A DNA stretch of 64,000 bases from Adhaeribacter aquaticus DSM 16391 (GTDB lineage: Bacteria > Bacteroidota > Bacteroidia > Cytophagales > Hymenobacteraceae): assembly GCF_000473365.1 (NCBI RefSeq), contig NZ_KI421517.1:1429780-1493779 (forward strand), given 5' to 3'. Positions 8,188 to 17,566 of the stretch are shown in pieces (position 1 is the first letter of the stretch; every line of letters starts with the position of its first letter). A model generated the notes under the pieces. The model searched no databases and was not told where the DNA came from. It worked only from the letters and a program-made list of their open reading frames with translations. The position numbers and the translations under genes were made by a program.

Positions 8188-8877
8188 TTAATAATTTACC
8201 GGCAAGAGTTTCATGTAATCGTTCAGCGGCATGTGGTTTTCTTTCCGGAAGGGCATTCCAGTGGTTTTAACTTCAGCAATGCGCGATACCCGAAAATCGC
8301 GGTATGCCTCCCGGTTATGGCACCAGGCAATTAAGTGCCAGTTTAATGCGTAAAATACCAGGCCAATGGGTTCTACTTCGCGGTGGCTGTTTTCCTGGTT
8401 GTTGTTAGTATATGCAATCCGGATTATTCTTTTAGTTGAAATGGCTTCTTGCAGGAGCGTTAAATATTCGTAGTTATTGTGAAAGCAAGGGGGCAGCTGT
8501 AACCGAATATTATGACTTAAATTTTCCAGTTTTTCTTTCTGTGCCCCTTTTAAAACAGCTTTAATTTTATTTAGGGCATTGGAGTAATGTGTTTGAATTG
8601 ATTTATCAGCAAACCCAAAAACCATGGATTCCATCAAGAGCAGGGCATTGGCTTCTTCGGTACTAAACGAAACAGGTTGCAGAAAATACCCCTGTACTAC
8701 AAAATATCCTTTGCCAGGCTCAAAGCTTACGGGTATACCTTGTTCTCCTAGGGCTTTAATATCCCGGTAAACGGTCCGGATACTAATGGCAAACCGCTCG
8801 GAAATGGTTTCGGCAGTTACATATCTTTTAGATTGCAGCAGGGTCAGGATACCAAATAAGCGATCAATACGATTCAT
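8188..8877 (-). CDS. HTH/WYL-domain transcriptional regulator (YafY-like)
   Basis: 229 aa. An N-terminal winged helix-turn-helix of the HTH_11 type (about 1-60; MNRIDRLFGILTLLQSKR, TVYRDIKALGEQGIPV) is followed by a WYL domain (about 135-210) containing NWHLIAW in place of the canonical WYL tripeptide and the DFRVSRI strand. WYL domains bind nucleic acid or small ligands and often control DNA-damage or defence genes. Only solitary genes lie nearby, so the target may be itself or the neighbouring dinB-like gene. This is inference. Confidence 0.88.
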   Translation of the reverse strand: MNRIDRLFGILTLLQSKRYVTAETISERFAISIRTVYRDIKALGEQGIPVSFEPGKGYFVVQGYFLQPVSFSTEEANALLLMESMVFGFADKSIQTHYSNALNKIKAVLKGAQKEKLENLSHNIRLQLPPCFHNNYEYLTLLQEAISTKRIIRIAYTNNNQENSHREVEPIGLVFYALNWHLIAWCHNREAYRDFRVSRIAEVKTTGMPFRKENHMPLNDYMKLLPVNY

Positions 8878-9016
8878 GTTACAACCAGTTAGAACTTTAG
8901 TTTACATCAATTTTAGGTAACTATAAACACTAATTGGAGTAGAATACTGGCTATAAAGAATAACTGAATTGCTTATTAAATAAGCCTCACGCCAGGGCTA
9001 AATATAATAAATAACT

Positions 9017-9970
9017 TTACCTGGTCATATCATCCATCAGCTTCGCAATTTCGGCGGGGTTAGCATCTGGCTTAAGCACCACATACTCTTGTCGGCTATC
9101 GCGGTCGGTTATCCATTTATTGCTGCCATCGGCATTTACCTGACAATAGCCGTGGGTAACGGCACTAAAAAAATGGGTAGCTTCGTCCATTAGTAAAAAT
9201 ACAGCTACCTGATCCCAACTGGCCCGGCCCTGAAAATTATTGTATAGCTGATAAGCGCGGTAAACCGGGCTTTGGGGAGAAAGCTTATTCTTTAAATAAT
9301 CGCCACCTGTTTTAATAACATTTCCTACTTCCCAGCCGGCAAAAGTTACGGGGTTTTGCCAATGCTGCAGGCTGTATAAAGTAGATCCCGGATCGGGACG
9401 ATAAAAGTTTGCTTCTTTACCCTCCGGAAACGTGCCGCCCATACAAATCCACTTAACTACTTTTCTATGGGCAAGATCTTTTCCGCTTAGTTTAGAATAT
9501 TTGTCACTACCAGATTTTAATAAGTTCTGAAAGTTAGTTAGGTGCCCAATTGTAATAATAACTACTGAGGAATCCGGACTTTGGCTCAACAACTTACGGT
9601 AAAGTGCGGTAGCATCAGCGGCTTTTTCGTGGGAAGCTAATTTGTGCGGAAATTCTTCTGCTATTTGTCGGGTGTATTTTGAATGATTTTTTAACGCGGG
9701 TTGGTTTTTAAGGAAACCTATTGGCATTCGTGACTGGCCGAAATAGTTATTAATGGCATTCACACAAACAGGTGCAAACGGATCGTCGCTGGTAACAATA
9801 ACCCCAATAAAATCTATTTTCTTTTGGGCATGCAGGGTATGTAACATGGCTAAAGCTTCCACATCGTCTACATCCGAATCAATATCTGCATCCAGAATAA
9901 CCTTGTATTGTGTATGCCCCAATAGTTGAAAACCCAGCAAAAGAAAGCAAAGAGCGGCTACTATTTTCAT
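9017..9970 (-). CDS. Secreted nucleoside-hydrolase-like protein
   Basis: 317 aa with an N-terminal signal peptide (about 1-20, MKIVAALCFLLLGFQLLG). The inosine-uridine nucleoside hydrolase fold is shown by the Ca2+-binding Asp cluster LDADIDSDVDD (26-36), comparable with DTDPGIDDA of classical enzymes, the IGVIVTSDDP strand, the TIGHLTNFQNLL segment and WDQVAVFLLMD near the C-terminus. Export to the periplasm suggests salvage of extracellular nucleosides. The altered Asp cluster means activity should not be assumed. Confidence 0.82.
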   Translation of the reverse strand: MKIVAALCFLLLGFQLLGHTQYKVILDADIDSDVDDVEALAMLHTLHAQKKIDFIGVIVTSDDPFAPVCVNAINNYFGQSRMPIGFLKNQPALKNHSKYTRQIAEEFPHKLASHEKAADATALYRKLLSQSPDSSVVIITIGHLTNFQNLLKSGSDKYSKLSGKDLAHRKVVKWICMGGTFPEGKEANFYRPDPGSTLYSLQHWQNPVTFAGWEVGNVIKTGGDYLKNKLSPQSPVYRAYQLYNNFQGRASWDQVAVFLLMDEATHFFSAVTHGYCQVNADGSNKWITDRDSRQEYVVLKPDANPAEIAKLMDDMTR

Positions 9971-10299
9971 GACTTACAGTAGAAGTTTATAGTTGTCTTA
10001 AAAACTAAATGTAAGATAAATAAACTTGTTGCTATATAATTCAAACAAGAAGGCCATTAAAAAAAATAATTAATAGAATTCCTGTTATTTCCCACCAGAC
10101 AACTTGTGGCTAAATAGTCGGCTAAAGCAATTTTGGCCAGCATAGCTTATTTATTATTATGACTTGGAAAGCTGTGCTAATATTATAACCCTTAATAGAA
10201 GTAATGTCGTGCAATCCATTTTGTTCCCAGCTAGGAAAAACAAACGCCAGCAAAGGCTGGCGCAGGCATAAATATTTTTAAGTATTAATAAGTTTATTA
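9971..10299. other. Intergenic region with one terminator
   Basis: 329 bp upstream of the nucleoside-hydrolase-like gene and downstream of the response regulator. Apart from the hairpin at 10236-10262, no feature was recognised. Confidence 0.5.
10236..10262 (-). terminator. Intrinsic terminator of the kinase-regulator operon
   Basis: CGCCAGC and GCTGGCG (7 bp) with an AAAG loop. On the minus strand the stem is followed by a T-rich tract (TTTGTTTTT). It lies 38 bp downstream of the response regulator stop. Confidence 0.82.
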
Positions 10300-10746
10300 T
10301 TAGGAGATAAACTGCACATGATTGGGGAAAAACTCTTCGTAAATTGCTTTCACGTCGGGTTCTGTTAATGATTTAGAATAATGCCTTTTTACTTCCGGAA
10401 ATTGTTTTAAGCGTTCTAAATCGTAGAAGCTAGCCGAAGAAGTAAGCATAAAAAGGGTAATATTTTGTTTTTGAACCAAGCCCGAATCTTTATAAGCTTC
10501 TAAAAATTCAAAGCCATCCATTACCGGCATTTTTATATCCATGAATATTAAATCTGGACACGGATATTCGGCAGATTTACTCTCATCGCAAGCATGATTT
10601 AAGTATTCCAGCGCCTGTTCGCCATCCTTAACTACTATAATACTTTCTGCTGCATTAAGTCCTTCTAATAAACGTTTGTTTAAATAATTTGTAGTATCAT
10701 CATCGTCTACCAACATAATTAACTTTAAGGGCAAAATTTTTCTCAT
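10300..10746 (-). CDS. Single-domain response regulator
   Basis: 148 aa, a receiver domain only. Acidic pocket DDDD (14-17), phosphoacceptor Asp70 in IFMDIKMP, Thr102 in MLTSS and the conserved Lys125 in YSKSL. There is no output domain, so it acts by protein-protein contact or phosphorelay. It starts 6 bp after the stop of the PAS kinase at 10753, which is almost certainly its partner. Confidence 0.93.
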   Translation of the reverse strand: MRKILPLKLIMLVDDDDTTNYLNKRLLEGLNAAESIIVVKDGEQALEYLNHACDESKSAEYPCPDLIFMDIKMPVMDGFEFLEAYKDSGLVQKQNITLFMLTSSASFYDLERLKQFPEVKRHYSKSLTEPDVKAIYEEFFPNHVQFIS

Positions 10747-10752
10747 TTCCTG

Positions 10753-13467
10753 CTAATTTTTCTCCTCGGTCCGAAAGTATATTTTAAAAGTTGTTCCTTT
10801 GTTTACTTCGCTTTCTACTTCTATATAACCACCTTGTTTTTCTACTAAGCGGTTTACTATATATAACCCAATACCTGAACCAGGTACATGGTTATGAAAG
10901 CGTTTAAACATTTTAAAGAGTTTTTCTTTATGGCGGGCTAAATTAATGCCTAAACCATTATCAGTCACTGTTACCAGAGTATATTGGTCTTTTAATGCTG
11001 AAGTAATAGTAATAATTGGTGTTCGTTCTGGTGAACGATACTTGATGGCATTACTTAATAAATTATAAATTATGCTTTTTAAGGTTACATGCGAAAAATA
11101 TACTTCCGGAGCAGCATTAAAGTCGGTTGTTATTTGAGCGCCCGCTTCCTGAATGATATCATTGATACTAAGTTTTACTTCTTCGGTTATAGTCTGTAAA
11201 CTCAAATATTTCTGAACATGATCGGTAGCTTTCTGTACTTTTACAATATCAGATAAATCCTGAATGGTGGTATTAATCTGAATTAAGGATTGCTGGAACA
11301 TGGTTATCAGCTTGTCTGCATCCGGATCAGTAAAATGAGCAGAACTAATCAGCTCTGAAAATATCCTGGACATGCTAATAATAGGTAATTTCAGATCATG
11401 GGAAGCGGTGTACACAAAACTGTCCAGGTCAGCATTGGCTTTCTTTAGTTCGTCATTAGCAGAAATTAATTCTTCCTGCCAGCGTTTCTGTTCTTCTATA
11501 TCGGTGCAGGTACCAAACCATTTTGTTATTTCGCCCTGGGCATTACGCATAGGTACAGCCTGACCCAAGAACCATTTATAAGTACCTTCTTTACTTTTAA
11601 ACCGATATTCTATTTCGTAGAACGCCCCTGTCTGAAGTGAATGTTGCCAGCGTTGGTGGGCTCTTTCCCGGTCATCGGGGTGTAATAAGTTATTCCACAT
11701 TTCTGTGCCCTGGCTAGCTTCTACGGTATACCCGGTGAAATCTATCCAGCGCTGGTTAAAATAATCATGAAATCCATTGGAATCAGTAGTCCAAATTAAT
11801 TGCGGAATGGTTTCGGCCAAAAACTGGAAGCGTTCTTTTTCCTGGATCAATTCTTCTGATAGCTTCTGGGCTTCCTGCTTGGCCAGCACTTTATCCGTTA
11901 CTTCAATGGCAAGAATCAATACTCCTTCTATGGCATCTTGTATGTTCCGGAAGGGCTGATAAGTAAAATCATAATAGCCTTCTGTTAAGTTGCCATTGTT
12001 TTGCCGATCTACCATTACCAGCGTTTCCCAGAAGAATAAGGGTTTGCCTGTTTCATAAACCTGCCGCATATAGCTGGTTAAGCCTTGTTCTTCTATTTCG
12101 GGCCAGGCTTTACTTAGTGGTAAACCAACGCATTCGCGGTTTCCAAACAATTTTTGGATACCAGGTGTGGCAAAGTCGATAATTTGTTCTTCCCCTTTGA
12201 TCAGGCAGAAATGAGCAGGCGCCTGCCCTAATATAAGTTGTATTTTCTCATCCTGCTCTTGTAGCTTTTGGGTTAACTTTTTCTGGTCGTCGATAAACGT
12301 ACAGGTGCCGGTCCAGATATCTATTTCTCCTTCGCTGTTCCTGATTGGTACGCCACGGGTCAGGAACCATTTATATTCCATTTCCGGAGCCTTTAAATAC
12401 CGGTTTTCAATTTCAAAAGGTACTCCTGTTTTTAGCGCGTTTTCCCAAATAGTGATTGTTCGTTTCCGGTCATCGGGGTACATAAAATGTGCCCACTCTA
12501 GTTTATACAAATCTTCTAAAGTTACCCCAAGAAAGTTTGACCATTGTTGGTTATAGTAAGTTACTTGTCCGGCAGTATTTGCCATCCAGGACATATGAGG
12601 CATACTTTCCAACACCTGGCTCAAACGGATTGCATTATCTTTGGCTTCCAGTTCCGCTTTTTTATTGATGGTAATATCTACCATTGCGCCAATCATCCGA
12701 TAACCTAGGCCATTTTCGTCGCGGAAAACCGTACCTCTATCTAAAATTTCTGCATAGGTACCATCTTTCTTTTTAAACCTATAGATGTCACTCCAAAGGC
12801 TTTGCCCGGCCGACTCAATTACCTGATGAATGCTAGCTACTACCCGCTGGGCATCTTCCGGGTGGATGCGGGAGTACCAGGATTCAATGGTTGGTTCTGT
12901 TTCCTGGGGAGCATAACCAAAACCTGTATTAAATCCATCGCTCCACCAAATGTCATTGGTTATTAAATTCCAGTCCCATACCACATCGTTTATGGTTTGG
13001 GTCATGGCTTTTATAAGTTCTTCGTTGCGTAAGGCAACTTCTTTTTTCTTCTCTTTTTCTGTAACATCCTTTACCTGGTGAATCAAAGCTATCAGTTCTC
13101 CGGAAACATCAAGAATGGGGGTGTTTACAGGTTCCCAATACCGTTCCTCAAAACCTCCGCCTAGTTCTGCCGGTTTAGGAATATCGTAGCGCTGAACAGG
13201 CATGGCTTGGGGCCTTTTGGTTTGAATAACCTGTAAAAGAGAGCGCTTTAAATTATTAACCGAATTTGTTTCTAATACATCTGGATTATCCGGAAAAACA
13301 TCAAACAAGTATTGACCGATAATGGCGGAGCGTTTAGTTAAAGTAGCTTCTAAATAAGCCTCGCTTACATGCTGAATAGTAAGATCGGTATCCAGAACAA
13401 GGAATTGCCCGGGGAAGGAATTAAGTAAAAATTGCAAATCAAGGATTTTTGCAGCAGGATTAACCAT
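10753..13467 (-). CDS. Cytoplasmic multi-PAS sensor histidine kinase
   Basis: 904 aa. About five PAS/PAC modules (roughly 11-135, 147-268, 283-396, 408-528, 546-662) precede a HisKA helix with the phosphoacceptor His690 (YTASHDLKLPI) and a HATPase_c domain (about 790-904; NLLSNAIKYRS, DNGLGI, GSGIGLYIV). No transmembrane segment is visible, so it probably senses an internal signal through PAS ligands. It is co-transcribed with the receiver protein 6 bp downstream. The kinase core closely resembles that of the kinase at 24579, suggesting duplication followed by PAS reshuffling. Confidence 0.92.
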   Translation of the reverse strand: MVNPAAKILDLQFLLNSFPGQFLVLDTDLTIQHVSEAYLEATLTKRSAIIGQYLFDVFPDNPDVLETNSVNNLKRSLLQVIQTKRPQAMPVQRYDIPKPAELGGGFEERYWEPVNTPILDVSGELIALIHQVKDVTEKEKKKEVALRNEELIKAMTQTINDVVWDWNLITNDIWWSDGFNTGFGYAPQETEPTIESWYSRIHPEDAQRVVASIHQVIESAGQSLWSDIYRFKKKDGTYAEILDRGTVFRDENGLGYRMIGAMVDITINKKAELEAKDNAIRLSQVLESMPHMSWMANTAGQVTYYNQQWSNFLGVTLEDLYKLEWAHFMYPDDRKRTITIWENALKTGVPFEIENRYLKAPEMEYKWFLTRGVPIRNSEGEIDIWTGTCTFIDDQKKLTQKLQEQDEKIQLILGQAPAHFCLIKGEEQIIDFATPGIQKLFGNRECVGLPLSKAWPEIEEQGLTSYMRQVYETGKPLFFWETLVMVDRQNNGNLTEGYYDFTYQPFRNIQDAIEGVLILAIEVTDKVLAKQEAQKLSEELIQEKERFQFLAETIPQLIWTTDSNGFHDYFNQRWIDFTGYTVEASQGTEMWNNLLHPDDRERAHQRWQHSLQTGAFYEIEYRFKSKEGTYKWFLGQAVPMRNAQGEITKWFGTCTDIEEQKRWQEELISANDELKKANADLDSFVYTASHDLKLPIISMSRIFSELISSAHFTDPDADKLITMFQQSLIQINTTIQDLSDIVKVQKATDHVQKYLSLQTITEEVKLSINDIIQEAGAQITTDFNAAPEVYFSHVTLKSIIYNLLSNAIKYRSPERTPIITITSALKDQYTLVTVTDNGLGINLARHKEKLFKMFKRFHNHVPGSGIGLYIVNRLVEKQGGYIEVESEVNKGTTFKIYFRTEEKN

Positions 13468-13605
13468 GCAACTAAATAAAAGCTAAGTAAAACAGGAAGT
13501 TTTGTAGAAATAAAACTTTTGGTATACTTTTAAATAAAAAAAAGGTTACTGTCTGTTCAGGTCCTCAAATCGTTAGCAGGTACTTAAGTCCTGCTTTATA
13601 GTTCT

Positions 13606-14376
13606 ATGCGCCACTGGTTGTATTTTTTTTTCCTGATATGTTTTTCCTTAGGATGCGGACAGAATAACTCCAGGCAGGAAGTTATTGCTTCCTCCGAAAC
13701 CAATAATGAGGCTTCATCCATTATTAACAAAGCCATTGCGGTTCATGGCGGAGAGAATTTTAATCAGGTAGCCATAACTTTTAATTTTCGGGATAAACAT
13801 TATACCGCCACCCGTAAAAATGGATTGTATACCTATACCCACTCTTTTTCTGATTCAACGGGGCAGGTACGAGATGTTTTAAAAAACAATAGCTTTTCCC
13901 GCTTTATTAACGGGCAAAAGATAGCGTTACCGGCCGAGCGGGTGAAAGCATTTAGTTCTTCAGTTAATTCAGTAATTTATTTTGCGTTGCTGCCTTTGGG
14001 CCTGAATGATCCGGCTGTAGAAAAAGAGCTTTTAGGTAAAGTTGTCATCAATAAAATTCCTTATTATAAAATTAAAGTTGGTTTTAGGCAGGAAGGTGGC
14101 GGCGAAGATTTTCAGGACGAGTTCCTGTACTACATTAATCAAAAGACTTTTACAATGGATTACCTGGCTTATACCTTTGCTACCGATGGCGGAGGTATTC
14201 GTTTCCGGAAGGCCATAAACCCAAAAAGAGTTGGTGGTATTTTGTTTCAGGAATATATTAATTATGAACCTAAAGCGGCCATTGATTTCTGGGAAATAGA
14301 ACAAGCTTTTGAAACCGGCAGATTAACTGAACTTTCTCGTATTGAACTAAGACAAATAAAGGTTAAAGCCTTTTAG
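13606..14376 (+). CDS. Putative lipoprotein, DUF6503-like
   Basis: 256 aa. A short hydrophobic leader ends in a lipobox-like LGCGQ (Cys at about 17), so export and lipid anchoring are likely. The mature part begins with a Ser/Asn-rich linker, followed by AVHGG.. and a beta-rich body with DFLxx and FREA-like strands. This resembles the DUF6503 family of Bacteroidota lipoproteins, but the assignment is from memory of family features. It stands alone, divergent from the kinase gene. Function unknown. Confidence 0.75.
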   Translation: MRHWLYFFFLICFSLGCGQNNSRQEVIASSETNNEASSIINKAIAVHGGENFNQVAITFNFRDKHYTATRKNGLYTYTHSFSDSTGQVRDVLKNNSFSRFINGQKIALPAERVKAFSSSVNSVIYFALLPLGLNDPAVEKELLGKVVINKIPYYKIKVGFRQEGGGEDFQDEFLYYINQKTFTMDYLAYTFATDGGGIRFRKAINPKRVGGILFQEYINYEPKAAIDFWEIEQAFETGRLTELSRIELRQIKVKAF

Positions 14377-14588
14377 AAGTTGGTTCTTGTCTGGCCTTGC
14401 CAATAGTTACTTATTGCTTTTATTCTTCTATAGTAGCCTTTCTCTTTTAAATCAAATCTGATTTTATACCTGTTATATCTTAATGTTTGCTTCATTGAAT
14501 CCAGGTTTTAACTTCTCAAAAAACAGGGCGTATACCCAAATAGCCTAGTTATTAGGTGTTGTTGATTTTAAAGAACTAAAATAATACT

Positions 14589-14742
14589 ATGAAAAAGAGG
14601 TGAGCAGGCAGGCAGGTGTGCCTATGGCTTTTAGGGGCAACTATTTTTTTAGTGCTTGTAACCAGAATTCAAGCCAGACCGAAGCAACGCAAACCGGGGA
14701 GCATGCCGAGCATAATACGGAAGCCGGCAATCTAATAAAATT
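14589..14742 (+). pseudogene. Degraded lipoprotein leader of the DUF305 gene
   Basis: Pieces of a signal peptide are present but scattered over three frames. From ATG 14589 the frame reads MKKR then TGA (14601), then a hydrophobic VCLWLLGATIF. A lipobox SACNQNSS continues in a second frame to NLIKLWT and a stop. The DUF305 body follows in a third frame from 14743. One missing T in the T7 run (14644-14650) and one missing A in the A4 run (14737-14740) would restore continuity. Either true decay or homopolymer sequencing errors; the in-frame TGA needs an extra explanation. Confidence 0.7.
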
Positions 14743-15243
14743 ATGGACCTGATGCATGAAAACATGACGGACATGCAAAAAGTAAAAATGGTTGGTGATC
14801 CGGATACTGATTTTACCAATTTAATGGCCGCTCACCACCAAGGCGGAGTAAGCATGGCGGAAGAAGAAGAAAGCAATGGGAAAGATGCGATGTTGGTAAA
14901 TATGGCTAAAAAGATACGGACAACCCAACAAGAGGAAATGGATAAACTCAGAAAGTTTGCTGATGACCACAAGAATGCTAAAGGCGACACTGCCCTTACC
15001 ATGCAAATGATGCAGCCCATGAAGGTAATGATGGCCAACATGAACCATAACATGAGCGGTTCTACCGATCATCATTTTGCGGTGCTGATGAGCCAGCACC
15101 ACCAGAGTGGTATAGAAATGGTGAACATTTACCTGGACCGGGCTAAAGTGCCGGAAATAAAAGCGATGGCGCAGAAAATGAAGAATGACCAGCAAAAAGA
15201 GAAGCAGGTGCTGGATAAGTGGTTACAAGAACATAAACCGTAA
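14743..15243 (+). CDS. DUF305-domain protein, without its export signal
   Basis: 166 aa. Two copies of the DUF305 signature are seen: MAAHHQGGVSMAEEE near residue 30 and MSQHHQSGIEMVNIY near 110. The region is rich in Met and His, as in exported, often copper-associated four-helix ferritin-like proteins. As it stands the protein starts at MDLMHENM and has no signal peptide; the leader remains upstream in other frames. If the lesions are real, the product would be cytoplasmic and probably non-functional. A strong hairpin follows at 15271. Confidence 0.8.
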   Translation: MDLMHENMTDMQKVKMVGDPDTDFTNLMAAHHQGGVSMAEEEESNGKDAMLVNMAKKIRTTQQEEMDKLRKFADDHKNAKGDTALTMQMMQPMKVMMANMNHNMSGSTDHHFAVLMSQHHQSGIEMVNIYLDRAKVPEIKAMAQKMKNDQQKEKQVLDKWLQEHKP

Positions 15244-15270
15244 TAATTGGTTTTGTTTTAAACTAAATCT

Positions 15271-15305
15271 AAGAAGGGACTCCTATAAAGAGTCCCTTCT
15301 TTATG
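15271..15305 (+). terminator. Hairpin after the DUF305 gene
   Basis: A perfect 12-bp stem AAGAAGGGACTC / GAGTCCCTTCTT with a 7-nt loop, 27 bp after the stop. The T-tract is short (TTTA), so termination may be partial. Confidence 0.7.
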
Positions 15306-15405
15306 AAAAAGCGATTACCATCTTAAAATTATTTTATAAAACCATAAAAGCGTATAGTTTTGCGTCAGCTACTAATTTTCTGGTTGTGTTTAAATTGCGG
15401 GTATT

Positions 15406-16134
15406 ATGAGAATATGTGTTGCCCAAACCAGACCTATTAAAGGAAATATCCAACGCAATATCGAGCATCATCTAAAGCTGATAAAGCTTGCTTTGCCTCA
15501 TAACGTGGATATTATTATTTTTCCTGAATTATCTATAACGGGATATGAACCAGCCTTAGCCAATGAGTTAGCAACCACTCCCGATGATCCCAGATTCAAT
15601 TCCTTTCAGGAATTGAGTGATTCTAACCGGATTACTATTGGGATTGGAGTACCTACGCGACAAGACAATGGTATTGGTATAAGTTTAGTGCTTTTTACCC
15701 CTAACCGGCCTCGCGAAACTTACACTAAAAAATACTTGCACCCTGATGAAGAACCCTACTTTGTAAGCGGAAGGAATACGCTTAATTTTATTGGCGAATA
15801 TCACCATACAGCGCTGGCAATTTGCTATGAAATATCGGTGCCTGAAAATGCCGAAACTGCTTTTAAACAAGGCGCAACTATTTATTTGGCTAGTGTAGCA
15901 AAATCAGTTTCTGGTATGGCTAAAGCACAGGAAAGATTAGCAGAAATTTCCAGAAAATACGCCATGACAGTAGCAGTAGCTAATTGTGTTGGTTACTGTG
16001 ATAACGTTCATTGTGGTGGGGAAACAGCTATCTGGAGTAACAATGGTTTACTGAAGGGGCAGTTAAACGATGCCTCTGAAGGATTATTAATCTTTGATAT
16101 AGATACTCAGGAAGTAATTGAAAAATTATTATAA
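15406..16134 (+). CDS. Carbon-nitrogen hydrolase (nitrilase superfamily)
   Basis: 242 aa, slightly short for the family. The catalytic triad is visible: Glu41 in IIFPELSITGY, Lys108 in YTKKYLHPDEE and Cys140 in LAICYEIS. It is cytoplasmic, with no fused domain. Members hydrolyse amides or nitriles (omega-amidase, N-carbamoyl amidase and others); the EEPYF motif after the lysine is common in simple C-N hydrolases. It is not clearly in an operon. Confidence 0.9.
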   Translation: MRICVAQTRPIKGNIQRNIEHHLKLIKLALPHNVDIIIFPELSITGYEPALANELATTPDDPRFNSFQELSDSNRITIGIGVPTRQDNGIGISLVLFTPNRPRETYTKKYLHPDEEPYFVSGRNTLNFIGEYHHTALAICYEISVPENAETAFKQGATIYLASVAKSVSGMAKAQERLAEISRKYAMTVAVANCVGYCDNVHCGGETAIWSNNGLLKGQLNDASEGLLIFDIDTQEVIEKLL

Positions 16135-16206
16135 ATTAGGTGGTGCTATCTGAGTTTTTATGGGAGGTACAAAATTATTTTTTCATCTAAAACAGCTGGT
16201 TATAAA

Positions 16207-17439
16207 TTGCCCCTCAATTTTTCTCCTTTTGAAGTACTTCTTCTCATTGGTATTACCCAAGGTTTTTTAATAGCTGGTTCTATATGGCTGAACCAGCATA
16301 AAAGTGTAAGTAAGCTTTTGTTGTCCGGAATACTAGTCGTTTTTAATTTTTTATGCATCAAAATTCTTATCCATACCACCGGACTGTGGAACACACCGTA
16401 CTTTCGCTACCTGCCTTTGGCGTTCGAGCTTGCCATACAGCCCCTTATTTGGTTGTACATAGCCTCTTTAACGAAACCAAATTTTAAGCTCCATAAGAGA
16501 TACCTGCTACATTTTGTTCCTTGTGTTATTTCCTTGGCTTATTCAGTTGCCGTTTACCTGGCTACCATATCCCGGGTAGCATTAGAAGCTAAAGACGCTA
16601 TTGCCAATAGCTTTTATTTTAACCCGGTAAAGGAAGTAGAGGATTACCTTTCGGTTGTTTCTGCTGTAATATATTGGATGGCGGGTTCCCGGCTTGTTCT
16701 GCAGTATAGGCGTTGGCTTTATGCCAATATTTCTCAAACAGATTACCCTACCTATGCCTGGTTAAGAAATATAATGCTTCTAATGGGTGTGCTCATTATA
16801 GGATTAACGGTAGCGGTTACCCTGGATTATCTCTTCCATTTTGGAGCCCTGTATTTTATACATTGGCAGATATTTTTTGTCTATATGGCTATGCTGGTCT
16901 ATTATCTTGGATTTAAAGGGGCTCAGATACCAGATAAAAAATTTGCTTTTATCCAAATAGGCGATGAATCAGAAAAGAAACCTGAGCCATTCTTTCAGGA
17001 GATAGATGGAGGTCAGGAGGTTGGCTTACAGGAAACAACAATAGCCTCAATCAGCCAAACAGAAGAAGAGTTAAAGCTATCCGAAGAGAAAAAGCAGCAG
17101 GTAAAAGAAGCTATCCGGAAGGCCCTGGAAACAGACGAAATGTACCTGGACCCAGAGCTGAATTTACAAAAGCTGGCAAAAGCAGTGCAGACAAGTCCGG
17201 CAATAGTATCTGCGGTTATCAATAACAGTTTTCAGAAAAGCTTTCGGAATTTGATTAATGAATACCGGGTAGAGAAGGTGAAGCAGCGATTAACAGAGCC
17301 GGCCTCCAATCAGTTTTCTATTCTGGGCATTGCCTATGAATGTGGCTTTAATTCTGAGGCGAGTTTCTACCGGATATTTAAAGCAACGGTGGGTATTTCG
17401 CCTAAAGAGTATATAAACCAGTTTCGCTCTCTCCAATAG
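16207..17439 (+). CDS. AraC-family regulator with 7TM N-terminal domain
   Basis: 410 aa from a TTG start. No in-frame ATG precedes the first membrane helix and the frame is open back to 16135, so the start is uncertain. Residues 1-240 contain about seven hydrophobic helices (for example LLLIGITQGFLIAGSIWL), a layout known in Bacteroidota membrane-bound AraC regulators. A charged linker leads to an HTH_18 domain (about 305-405) with LNLQKLAKAV and the signature GFNSEASFYRIFKATVGISP. It probably senses an envelope signal and binds DNA at the membrane. The repeats at 17463-17514, just after its stop, are candidate binding sites. Confidence 0.85.
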   Translation: MPLNFSPFEVLLLIGITQGFLIAGSIWLNQHKSVSKLLLSGILVVFNFLCIKILIHTTGLWNTPYFRYLPLAFELAIQPLIWLYIASLTKPNFKLHKRYLLHFVPCVISLAYSVAVYLATISRVALEAKDAIANSFYFNPVKEVEDYLSVVSAVIYWMAGSRLVLQYRRWLYANISQTDYPTYAWLRNIMLLMGVLIIGLTVAVTLDYLFHFGALYFIHWQIFFVYMAMLVYYLGFKGAQIPDKKFAFIQIGDESEKKPEPFFQEIDGGQEVGLQETTIASISQTEEELKLSEEKKQQVKEAIRKALETDEMYLDPELNLQKLAKAVQTSPAIVSAVINNSFQKSFRNLINEYRVEKVKQRLTEPASNQFSILGIAYECGFNSEASFYRIFKATVGISPKEYINQFRSLQ

Positions 17440-17462
17440 AACACTTAAATCCTATTGTCCGA

Positions 17463-17514
17463 CTCTCAAAAAGTCTAAATAATTAAATATTTGCTCTCAA
17501 AACATATTTTGAGA
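17463..17514. promoter_or_regulatory. Repeat cluster between AraC-type regulator and protease gene
   Basis: CTCTCAAAA occurs at 17463-17471 and again at 17494-17502, 31 bp (three helical turns) apart. The second copy forms a perfect palindrome TCTCAAAA-CATA-TTTTGAGA (17495-17514). A related GCTCAAAAT lies at 17544. Helically phased direct repeats are typical AraC-family targets; the assignment is inference. Confidence 0.4.
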
Positions 17515-17566
17515 ATAAAAAGGCATTTTGTTTCTCTTGTTTTGCTCAAAATAAACGAAGAGAAAA

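Noticed and set aside
14821..15195. Long minus-strand frames opposite the DUF305 gene
   Set aside because: His/Leu-rich mirror of the Met/His-rich coding strand; no start context and no family.
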